Positions 1 to 5,518 of a stretch of 5,789 bases of DNA are shown here, piece by piece. Position 1 is the stretch's first letter; each line of letters opens with the position of its first letter. This DNA comes from Marinospirillum sp. (GTDB lineage Bacteria > Pseudomonadota > Gammaproteobacteria > Pseudomonadales > Halomonadaceae), in contig SKIX01000093.1 of the NCBI GenBank assembly GCA_007116195.1, positions 1-5,789 on the forward strand, read 5' to 3'. The notes under the pieces were generated by a model that ran no database searches, was not told the DNA's origin, and saw only the letters and a program-made list of their open reading frames with translations. A program made the translations under genes and the position numbers.

Positions 1-137
1 CCATTGATGGCGACACTGGCTCCCACTTGCAAGCCTTGTCGTGTTTCCATGGGCAGCGCCAACCCCAGAGTAGTGAGGTTGTGTTTTGCTTCCAGGTGGG
101 CCACCTCAGCCACGCCCTGTACGATTCCGGTAAACAT
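1..137 (-). CDS. ribE: Riboflavin synthase alpha chain, N-terminal part (cut by window start)
   Basis: Riboflavin synthase converts two molecules of 6,7-dimethyl-8-ribityllumazine into riboflavin and a pyrimidinedione, the last step of riboflavin synthesis, in the cytoplasm as a homotrimer. Only 45 codons are visible. The protein opens with MFTGIVQG, the hallmark start of the first lumazine-binding domain, and reaches GASVAING just before the edge, which matches GASVAHNG in E. coli. The start at 137 is fixed by this conserved N-terminus and by AAAGGA about 10 bases upstream. The gene is the last visible member of a tight minus-strand run after tatD. It is not beside ribD, ribBA or ribH here. 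The MFTGIVQG opening resembles the E. coli enzyme (named ribC there) more than the MFTGIIE type common in rib operons, so it may be a second copy. Family is recognised with high certainty; the rest of the gene lies outside the window. Confidence 0.93.
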   Translation of the reverse strand, partial: MFTGIVQGVAEVAHLEAKHNLTTLGLALPMETRQGLQVGASVAIN

Positions 138-144
138 TGAGGGA

Positions 145-219
145 TTATCCTTTAATAGCTAAGAGGTCTTTTTTCAACAGATGCACTCGATCACAACCAA
201 AATACAGCTGCTCGGTCAT
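145..219 (-). CDS. Candidate 24-residue small protein between the exonuclease-like gene and ribE
   Basis: A 24-codon ORF starts with ATG at 219 and ends with TAA at 145-147. The peptide begins MTEQLYFGCD and ends LLAIKG. It has one cysteine (C9), one histidine (H13), a KKD stretch and no membrane segment. GGAG lies about 7 bases before the ATG, a good ribosome binding site. The upstream gene stops 14 bases before it, and its own stop is 7 bases before the ribE start. Its last codons (AAA GGA TAA) contain the AAAGGA that serves ribE, so translation of the two could be coupled. An in-frame TGA lies a few codons upstream of the ATG, so the ORF cannot extend leftward into the previous gene. I do not recognise the peptide. 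It could be a true small protein, a leader peptide controlling ribE, or chance. The spacing and the two ribosome binding sites favour real translation. Confidence 0.5.
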   Translation of the reverse strand: MTEQLYFGCDRVHLLKKDLLAIKG

Positions 220-233
220 GGTTCTACTCCAAT

Positions 234-719
234 TCAGTCAAGTTCCGGTTGTTCGCCGGTTAAAATAACATGAGCTTCCAGCAAGGCCCTGACCTGATCC
301 TCGGCACGACCCGGGTCCAGGCCCAAAAACTCCAGAGCCTCTCGGTGTGTTTGCTGCCAGGCATCTGGGTCATCATACAACTCGACAGCTTCCAGCAGCT
401 GAAAACTGACTTCTTTTTCGGCCACATCAAAGAGTTTCACCAGCCAGGCTTCCTGGGGATGCAGGCAATCGACATAGTAAGCATCATCCTGCTGATCATA
501 TTGCAGTTCACGAATCACCTCATCGGCGGCATAACCCTGCAGGTCCAAATCCAGCTCACTGACTCGCAAGAGACTGGCTTCATCTTCTTCCCAGCTCTCA
601 TCCGGCTGTATCAAGGCCTGCTTGATACGACCATCCGGTAAAGACCAGGCAATGCTGACTGGAAAGCTTTCTTCATCATCGGCAGCCGCTTCCAGGGCGA
701 TAAACGTCGGTAAACTCAT
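234..719 (-). CDS. Acidic hypothetical protein, probable catalytically dead DEDD (DnaQ-like) exonuclease fold
   Basis: This is a 161-residue, strongly acidic, cytoplasmic-looking protein with no signal peptide or membrane segment. From memory it follows the pattern of short DnaQ/RNase T-like proteins of about 160-180 residues found in Pseudomonas and marine relatives: FIDxEAS, then SYPIEIGW..DGR, then LIRP..W, then YSD.....WL..LF, then HRAxxDA. Here the same landmarks read FIALEA (6-11), FPVSIAWSLPDGR (19-31), LIQPDESW (36-43), YVDCLHPQEAWLVKLF (82-97) and GRAEDQV (137-143). At the expected catalytic positions the first Asp is Ala8, the second-motif Asp appears to be Gln89, the motif III His is Gly137 and its Asp is Gln142; only Glu10 survives. 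If the alignment is right, nuclease activity is unlikely and the protein may bind nucleic acid or a partner. Its ATG overlaps the tatD stop in ATGA, implying coupled translation. The fold assignment is inference. Confidence 0.85.
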   Translation of the reverse strand: MSLPTFIALEAAADDEESFPVSIAWSLPDGRIKQALIQPDESWEEDEASLLRVSELDLDLQGYAADEVIRELQYDQQDDAYYVDCLHPQEAWLVKLFDVAEKEVSFQLLEAVELYDDPDAWQQTHREALEFLGLDPGRAEDQVRALLEAHVILTGEQPELD

Positions 720-1561
720 GAAGGGTTTCTCATTAAAAAGGAATCCGGCAGGTTAAATAAACGCTGGGCATTGTGGCTGGTTTCCCAGGCCAATTGCTGG
801 GGCGCCACTTGCCGCAGCTCGGCGATTTTTGCCACCACCCAGGGCAGCAGGCCCGGCTCATTGCGGCCTTTTTTGGGCTTGGGGCGTGCGGTTCGGGGCA
901 GCAACCAAGGAGCATCGGTTTCAATCAATAAGCGATCCGCTGGAACCGAGGGCAGTAACGGCCAGAGGGAAGTCCCACGCCGCTCATCACACACCCAGCC
1001 GGTAAAACCCACATATAAATCCAGATCCAGATAACCAAACAGAGTGGCCTTATCACCTGTAAAACAGTGAACAACAGCGCCTGGAAGAGCATCTCGCCAG
1101 CTTTTTAGAATCGCTAGCATGCGCTCCCCCGCTTCTCGCTCATGGATAAATAAAGGTTTGCCAACTTCTGCAGCCAGCTCCAACTGAGCCTCAAAAGCCC
1201 TTTCCTGTTCTGCTGGGGTGGAAAAATTGCGGTTGAAATCCAGACCCGTTTCACCCACAGCCACTACTAGAGGGTTTTGCAAAAGCTCAACAACCTGGCT
1301 TGCCACTTCAGTGGACCAATCCGAAGCTTGATGAGGATGCACGCCAGCCGTCGTTCGTAGCCAGGCTGAGTGCTGCTGAGCCAGCTCAAGTGATTGCTCA
1401 CTTACTTTAACATCTGTTCCAGTTAACAGGATTCCAGTCAACCCAGCTTGCTGAGCACGCTCCAGCACCGCTTCCCTATCTGCAGTGAAAGCTTTGTCAA
1501 CTAGATTAACCCCTATATCAATTAAAGGGAAAAGAGGTTCTAAAAAGGGCGAAGCCAACAT
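716..1561 (-). CDS. tatD: TatD family metal-dependent deoxyribonuclease
   Basis: TatD is a cytoplasmic TIM-barrel, metal-dependent DNase; the E. coli protein is a 3'-5' exonuclease linked to DNA repair and apoptosis-like fragmentation. Despite its name it is not needed for Tat transport. The 281-residue product tracks E. coli TatD closely: IDIGVNL at 14-20, TAGVHPH at 71-77, GETGLDFNRNFSTP at 103-116, VHCFTG at 164-169, GWVCDERRG at 188-196, and ETDAPWLLPR at 214-223. Likely metal or catalytic residues are E104, H140, H165 and D216. As in TatD proper, the usual HxH after strand one is replaced by DIGVN. The ATG at 1561 adds about 12 residues before the point where E. coli TatD begins, and its ribosome binding site is weak (AGG 11 bases upstream). 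A later non-ATG start is possible, but no better ATG exists before the conserved core. It heads the minus-strand run and overlaps the next gene by four bases. Confidence 0.95.
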   Translation of the reverse strand: MLASPFLEPLFPLIDIGVNLVDKAFTADREAVLERAQQAGLTGILLTGTDVKVSEQSLELAQQHSAWLRTTAGVHPHQASDWSTEVASQVVELLQNPLVVAVGETGLDFNRNFSTPAEQERAFEAQLELAAEVGKPLFIHEREAGERMLAILKSWRDALPGAVVHCFTGDKATLFGYLDLDLYVGFTGWVCDERRGTSLWPLLPSVPADRLLIETDAPWLLPRTARPKPKKGRNEPGLLPWVVAKIAELRQVAPQQLAWETSHNAQRLFNLPDSFLMRNPS

Positions 1562-1664
1562 AAACTAAATAACCTGATCAAAAGTAGTCAAACTAGCAAT
1601 TTTTCTCTAGTATGTCAGAAAATTTTTCTTAAAAAAGTTTCGGATAAAACAAGAGGAAGCGCCC
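1562..1664. promoter_or_regulatory. Divergent tatD/cheV intergenic region with weak promoter candidates
   Basis: This 103-base AT-rich gap must hold the promoters for both directions. For cheV, TAGTCA (1585-1590) and TAGTAT (1608-1613) are 17 bases apart, each matching four of six sigma-70 positions. For tatD on the minus strand, CTGACA (complement of 1613-1618) lies 17 bases before TAGTTT (complement of 1590-1595); the -35 is good and the -10 poor. A second minus-strand TTGACT (complement of 1586-1591) would place its transcription start at or inside the tatD ATG. An AT-rich palindrome, AGAAAA-T-TTTTCT, occupies 1617-1629. A good ribosome binding site for cheV, AGAGGAAG, sits at 1652-1659. 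None of the promoter matches is strong. Confidence 0.35.
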
Positions 1665-2606
1665 ATGGCTGGGGTTTTAGATAGTGTTGATTCCAGAACG
1701 CGTTTGGTTGGACAAAACCGCCTAGAACTGTTGATGTTCAGGCTGCATACCAACCAGTTGTTCGCCATCAATGTATTCAAAGTACAGGAAGTGCTGAGGC
1801 TGCCCAAAATGAACAGCCTCCCGGGCCACCACCCCCACATTGTCGGCGTGACTCACTTGCGCGGACAAGCAGTTTCAGTGATTAATCTCGCCCAAGCCAT
1901 AGGGATGCCTCCCTTACAGCCGAATGAAGAAAGCAACTTAATCGTTACCGAATACAACTCTACTGTCCAAGCCTTTTTAGTTGGCAAGGTTGACCGTATC
2001 ATCAACCTGAACTGGGAAGATATCATGCCTCCCCCTCGTACTAGCGGGCGTCAACACTATTTAACCGCTATTACTCGGATGGACGAAAAAATCATCGAAA
2101 TTATTGATGTCGAAAAGGTGCTGGCTGAAATCAACCCTTACAGCATCCTGCTTGACCCTGCACAGCTTGAAGAAGAAATCGTTAAAGCTGCACAAGGCAT
2201 GGAAATTCTGATGGTTGATGATTCGCCTACAGCAATCAGCCAAGTTCGCCAAACCCTGGAACCTCTAGGCATCAAATTACACACGGCAACCAATGGCAAA
2301 AAAGGATTAGAGCAGCTTCAGAGCTGGGCCGATGCCGAGGAAGATGTACCCAACAAGCTGCTCATGCTTATTACCGATGCTGAGATGCCTGAAATGGATG
2401 GTTACAGCCTAACAGCCGCAGTACGGGAAGATAAGCGCTTAAAAGATCTTTTTGTTGTCTTACACACCTCCATGTCAGGTAACTTTAACAAAGCCATGGT
2501 GGAAAAAGTCGGCTGTGACGACTTTTTATCTAAATTCCAACCTAAAATGCTCGCTGGCCTCGTTGAAACTCGCATTCGCCAGCGCGCAGGACTCCCAGAA
2601 GCCTAA
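1665..2606 (+). CDS. cheV: Chemotaxis protein CheV (CheW domain fused to a response-regulator receiver domain)
   Basis: CheV is a coupling protein of the chemoreceptor arrays. Its CheW-like domain links methyl-accepting receptors to the kinase CheA, and its receiver domain accepts phosphate from CheA, which is thought to tune adaptation or act as a phosphate sink. The 313-residue product has the CheW domain at about 16-160, including RLPKMNSLPGHHPHIVGV and HLRGQAVSVINL (64-75). The receiver domain spans about 178-308. The acidic pair is D185/D186 (MVDDSPTA), the phosphate acceptor is D238 in ITDAEMPEMDGY, the switch Thr is T268 in VVLHTSMSG, and the conserved Lys is K290 in DDFLSK. All receiver active-site residues are present, so it should be phosphorylatable. 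The ATG at 1665 follows GAGG by 8 bases. The stop TAA shares its last A with the ATG of uup. No sigma-28 promoter typical of motility genes was found upstream. Identity is very secure. Confidence 0.97.
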   Translation: MAGVLDSVDSRTRLVGQNRLELLMFRLHTNQLFAINVFKVQEVLRLPKMNSLPGHHPHIVGVTHLRGQAVSVINLAQAIGMPPLQPNEESNLIVTEYNSTVQAFLVGKVDRIINLNWEDIMPPPRTSGRQHYLTAITRMDEKIIEIIDVEKVLAEINPYSILLDPAQLEEEIVKAAQGMEILMVDDSPTAISQVRQTLEPLGIKLHTATNGKKGLEQLQSWADAEEDVPNKLLMLITDAEMPEMDGYSLTAAVREDKRLKDLFVVLHTSMSGNFNKAMVEKVGCDDFLSKFQPKMLAGLVETRIRQRAGLPEA

Positions 2607-4513
2607 TGACCCTGTTACGTTTTGAAAATCTGCACCTAGCCTACAGCCACACTCCCCTGCTCAACGACGCCACGCTCATCCTCGAAGAGGGTGAGCGGGT
2701 TGCTCTGTTAGGCCGCAATGGCGCGGGTAAGTCCTCGCTACTGAAACTGGTGGCTGGCGATATTCAACCGGATGGCGGCAGCCTTTGGCGTAAACCAGGC
2801 CTTAAAATCGGTACTCTGCCTCAGGTCTTGCCCGCTGCGGATGACCGCGATGTTTTTGAAGTCGTTGCCGAAGGCCTAGCCGAAGCGGGTCGCCTGCTGG
2901 AAGAGTTTCACCACATCACCCACCTGCCCCCCGACCAGGTGGATCTCAAGCGCATGGATGAACTGCAACATGAGCTGGATGCCTGCAACGGCTGGGCACT
3001 CAGCCAACGGGTGGAACAGCTGCTCAAGCGTCTGCACCTGGAAGGAGAAACCAAAATGTCTTCTCTTTCTGGTGGTTGGCGACGCAGAGTGGCCCTGGCC
3101 CAGGCTCTGGTCAGTGAACCGGATCTACTGCTTCTGGACGAACCCACCAACCATCTGGATATTGAAACCATCCAATGGCTGGAAGAACAAATCAAAAGCT
3201 TCCCCGGTGCCGTACTGCTGATTACCCATGATCGTACCTTCATGCAGAACATCGCGACCCGCATGCTGGAGCTGGATCTGGGAGAAATCACCAGCTGGGA
3301 AGGCCGTTATCTGGATTTTCTAGACTACAAGGCCCATCAGCTCGAAATAGAAGCTCGCCATCAGGCTGCTTTTGATAAAAAGCTGGCACAAGAAGAAGTT
3401 TGGATACGCCAAGGCATTAAAGCCCGCCGCACGCGAAATGAAGGTCGAGTTCGCGCTCTTAAAGAGCTGCGTAAACAAAGATCTGAACGCTTGCAACGCT
3501 TAGGTAAAGCCGACATTCAGTTAGAAACAGCAGATAAGTCTGGCAAACTGGTTGCCGAACTCCACCAAGCTAGCTACAACTATGGTGGTCAACCTATTAT
3601 CCAAGGGCTCAGCACCAGTATTCAGCGGGGTGACAAGATCGGCATTCTTGGACGCAATGGTGCCGGCAAAACCACCCTGTTAAAACTGCTACTGGGAGAT
3701 TTGGAGCCACAAGAAGGCAGCATCAAACGTGGTACTAAACTGGAAGTGGCCTACTTTGACCAGCTCCGAGGGCAGCTAGATCCTAGCAAAACTGTACTGG
3801 ACAACCTCGCTGAAGGCCGCACCAGCGTTACTATTAACGGCCGTGACAAGCATGTTATTGGTTACCTGCAAGACTTCTTGTTTACTCCTGAGCGCGCGCG
3901 CCAGCCCGTCAGTGCCCTGTCAGGCGGAGAGCAGAATCGCTTACTACTCGCAAAGCTCTTTGCCCAACCCGCTAACCTCCTGGTTATGGATGAGCCGACC
4001 AATGATCTGGATTTGGAAACCCTGGAGCTCTTAGAAGAGCTCCTGCTCAATTATCAAGGGACTCTACTGCTAGTCAGCCATGATCGAGCTTTTCTTGATA
4101 GCGTTGTCACCGGTATTTTGGCGTTTGAAGGCCAGGGCCAGGTCAAAGAGTATGTTGGCGGGTATCAAGACTGGATTCGCCAGGGTGGGCGCTTTCCAGC
4201 ATTAGACGCACCTGGTTCTGCATCAGAAGCACCTGCCCAAACTGTCCCTGAAATACCGGCTTCTGAAACACCAGCCGTTGAGCCGCCAAAAGCGCGTAAG
4301 CTTAGCTACAAGTTGCAGCGTGAGCTGGAAATGCTGCCTGGTGAGATAGAAACCCTGGAACAGCAGATTGCTGAACTGGAAACCCGCATCAGTGAGCCTG
4401 ACTTCTACCAGCAACCGCCGGATGAAGTCACGCAACACCTGGATGCCCTAGCGCTCAAGCAACAGCAGCTGGAACAAAAAATGGAGCGCTGGATGGAGCT
4501 GGAGGTTGAATAA
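2606..4513 (+). CDS. uup: ABC-F family ATPase Uup
   Basis: Uup is a soluble ABC-F protein with two ATPase domains and no membrane part. The family acts on the ribosome E site; E. coli Uup also affects precise transposon excision and binds DNA. The product is 635 residues, the same length as E. coli Uup. Domain 1 has Walker A GRNGAGKS (36-43), signature LSGGW (154-158), Walker B LLLLDEP with catalytic E179, and switch H208. The charged helical linker (about 240-310) is the ABC-F interdomain arm. Domain 2 has GRNGAGKT (349-356), LSGGE (438-442), LLVMDEP with E463, and H492. An Ala/Pro-rich tether (about 533-562) leads to the C-terminal coiled coil (563-635), the DNA-binding region of Uup. Both ATP sites look intact. 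The ATG overlaps the cheV stop (TAATG) and has only a poor ribosome binding site, so translational coupling to cheV is likely. Confidence 0.96.
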   Translation: MTLLRFENLHLAYSHTPLLNDATLILEEGERVALLGRNGAGKSSLLKLVAGDIQPDGGSLWRKPGLKIGTLPQVLPAADDRDVFEVVAEGLAEAGRLLEEFHHITHLPPDQVDLKRMDELQHELDACNGWALSQRVEQLLKRLHLEGETKMSSLSGGWRRRVALAQALVSEPDLLLLDEPTNHLDIETIQWLEEQIKSFPGAVLLITHDRTFMQNIATRMLELDLGEITSWEGRYLDFLDYKAHQLEIEARHQAAFDKKLAQEEVWIRQGIKARRTRNEGRVRALKELRKQRSERLQRLGKADIQLETADKSGKLVAELHQASYNYGGQPIIQGLSTSIQRGDKIGILGRNGAGKTTLLKLLLGDLEPQEGSIKRGTKLEVAYFDQLRGQLDPSKTVLDNLAEGRTSVTINGRDKHVIGYLQDFLFTPERARQPVSALSGGEQNRLLLAKLFAQPANLLVMDEPTNDLDLETLELLEELLLNYQGTLLLVSHDRAFLDSVVTGILAFEGQGQVKEYVGGYQDWIRQGGRFPALDAPGSASEAPAQTVPEIPASETPAVEPPKARKLSYKLQRELEMLPGEIETLEQQIAELETRISEPDFYQQPPDEVTQHLDALALKQQQLEQKMERWMELEVE

Positions 4514-4541
4514 TGGCGCAGCCGGGTGTGTCGCTAGTCGT

Positions 4542-5141
4542 TCAGGTCGAGCGGACTTCTCGTATTGTGTTGAGTTGGTTTTGCTGCATCCGGTTAAAGG
4601 CATCCACGCAGTTTATGATTTCAGCACGCGCCTCTTTCAAGCTCGCATAACTGTTTTCTAATTGATAACAACGAATAGACCCTGGCTCAGTCCAAGGCTC
4701 TTGCAGTGGCAAGCCGCTCAACGCCTGATCTAGGTCTCTATACTGCTCGCTGGATACGCCATAAAAATAGAGAAACAGCTTTAGGTGCCCTTCTTTTGCC
4801 TTAGAGTCCAGGTGCAAGGTGATGTTGGAGCGCCCTTGCCAGCGCTTTGAGTAGAAGCGTAAAGCTGGCCCTAAACCTTCCCAGTAATCCATTGCTGACC
4901 TGACTTCAGCACCCTCTTCAAGCTGCTCTTTGATTAAATTCAGCATCTCATCAGCAGTCCAACTCAAATAGCGGTTTCTCAACTCCAGCAAGCGCTCTAC
5001 GGAGTGAAAATTGTCTTTAAAAAAGTCAACGACATCATCTTCCAGATCCTGCTTCACCGTATGCTCCTCTAAATTGAGTAGGTAATCCTTGAGATAAACC
5101 AGCCACTTGTTATCTTTCGGCTCTTCAAGACGGCTGCCCAA
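4542..5141 (-). pseudogene. C-terminal remnant of a PD-(D/E)XK nuclease family gene
   Basis: This frame encodes up to 199 residues from a TTG at 5141, but family-like sequence begins about ten residues in, at PKDNKWLVYLKDYLLNLEE. From memory this is the C-terminal half of the roughly 350-400-residue PD-(D/E)XK nuclease superfamily proteins (PDDEXK_4 type). It includes a helical stretch with DLEDDVVDFFKDNF, a region with YWEGLGPALRFYSKRWQ, and a beta-rich end with GHLKLFLYFYGV. I see no ATG start or ribosome binding site for it, and the catalytic motifs of the family (RIDL and ENK type) are not in it. The N-terminal half lies just upstream on the same strand in another frame (5069-5371), so the two pieces appear to be one gene broken by a deletion with frame change. 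The stop at 4542 faces the uup stop 28 bases away, with no hairpin and T-run between. A separate short gene cannot be excluded. Confidence 0.6.
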
Positions 5142-5371
5142 TTCAGCTCCTGGGGAGGATTCGCCAGATCCAGGGCTTCAAAAAAACACTCCAGAATTTG
5201 ATCGCCCAAGCCATGAGGTTGATTCGGATCCATAAAAAACGCCAGCATGTCCGTGTTTACATTCTCGTAGTAGCCCCGACCACCGATCGAGAAGATCGTG
5301 GGTTCGGGTGGCTCTAAGAACATCGGCTCAGCTTTTTCAAGCAGTTGAAGCGCTAGCTTTTTATCCATCAT
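5069..5371 (-). pseudogene. N-terminal remnant of a PD-(D/E)XK nuclease family gene
   Basis: The product opens MMDKKLALQLLEKAE and carries EPTIFSIGGRGYYENVNTDMLAFFMDP, then HGLGDQILECFFEAL. This is the N-terminal signature I associate with PD-(D/E)XK nuclease superfamily proteins, which open with a conserved Glu in a helix and a 'lafFLdP...HGLG' stretch before the nuclease core. I chose the ATG pair at 5371/5368 because AGGTGA (complement of 5374-5379) lies just upstream. The frame also runs back to a TTG at 5464, but those extra residues do not look like the family. Family-like sequence fades after NPPQELNWAA (about 5130-5145), and the frame ends at 5069 in unrelated residues while the C-terminal half continues in another frame. 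The expected core with the catalytic Asp and Glu-x-Lys is missing, so loss of nuclease function is inferred. A truncated functional protein is the alternative. Confidence 0.6.
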
Positions 5372-5394
5372 GGTCACCTGATATTCTTGAATTC

Positions 5395-5406
5395 GTTTTG
5401 CAAAAC
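5395..5406. repeat. Perfect 12-base palindrome upstream of the nuclease remnant
   Basis: GTTTTG at 5395-5400 is followed directly by its exact complement CAAAAC at 5401-5406. It lies 24 bases before the likely start of the minus-strand nuclease gene, in the 147-base gap to the divergent gene at 5519. The position suits an operator for a dimeric regulator, but a 12-base palindrome can occur by chance and no second copy was seen. There is no T-run, so it is not a terminator. I see no convincing sigma-70 promoter in either direction in this gap. Confidence 0.35.
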
Positions 5407-5506
5407 TTCCCCTAGCTGCCCGAAAGCTCCAGGGTCCACCATACCAGTCCGTCAGCTGCTGCAAGCTGAATTGAAGACCGAGGCAGACTGAAATTCTTAA
5501 CCTTAC

Positions 5507-5512
5507 AAGGAG
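5507..5512 (+). promoter_or_regulatory. Strong Shine-Dalgarno site for the right-edge gene
   Basis: AAGGAG lies six bases before the ATG at 5519. It is the best ribosome binding site in the window and fixes the start of the gene that runs off the right edge. Confidence 0.75.
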
Positions 5513-5518
5513 AGCCCC

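Noticed and set aside
138..233. FMN riboswitch before ribE.
   Set aside because: The 96-base gap is too short for the RFN element and lacks its conserved AGGGA/CCC-type helices; an ORF fills it instead.
270..641. A 123-codon plus-strand ORF with hydrophobic stretches.
   Set aside because: It is antisense to the exonuclease-like gene, has no ribosome binding site, and the coupled minus-strand gene explains the region.
1621..1650. TCGGATAA at 1640-1647 as a sigma-28 -10 element for cheV.
   Set aside because: It matches GCCGATAA at six of eight positions, but no matching TAAAGTTT- or TCAAGTTT-like -35 lies at the right distance.
4514..4541. Possible bidirectional terminator between the convergent uup and nuclease remnant ends.
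   Set aside because: I see no GC-rich hairpin followed by a T-run in either direction.
4513..4650. A 45-codon plus-strand ORF beginning at an ATG that overlaps the uup stop (TAATG), beginning MAQPGVSLV.
   Set aside because: After about nine codons it is antisense to the nuclease remnant and its composition (WFCC, many Ser/Arg) looks like a shadow frame. The TAATG overlap alone is too weak; it might be the stub of a gene that once followed uup, but nothing supports this.
5372..5464. N-terminal extension of the nuclease remnant from a TTG at 5464 (residues such as DWYGGPWSF).
   Set aside because: It has no ATG or ribosome binding site and does not look like the family; the ATG pair at 5371/5368 with AGGTGA before it is a better start.
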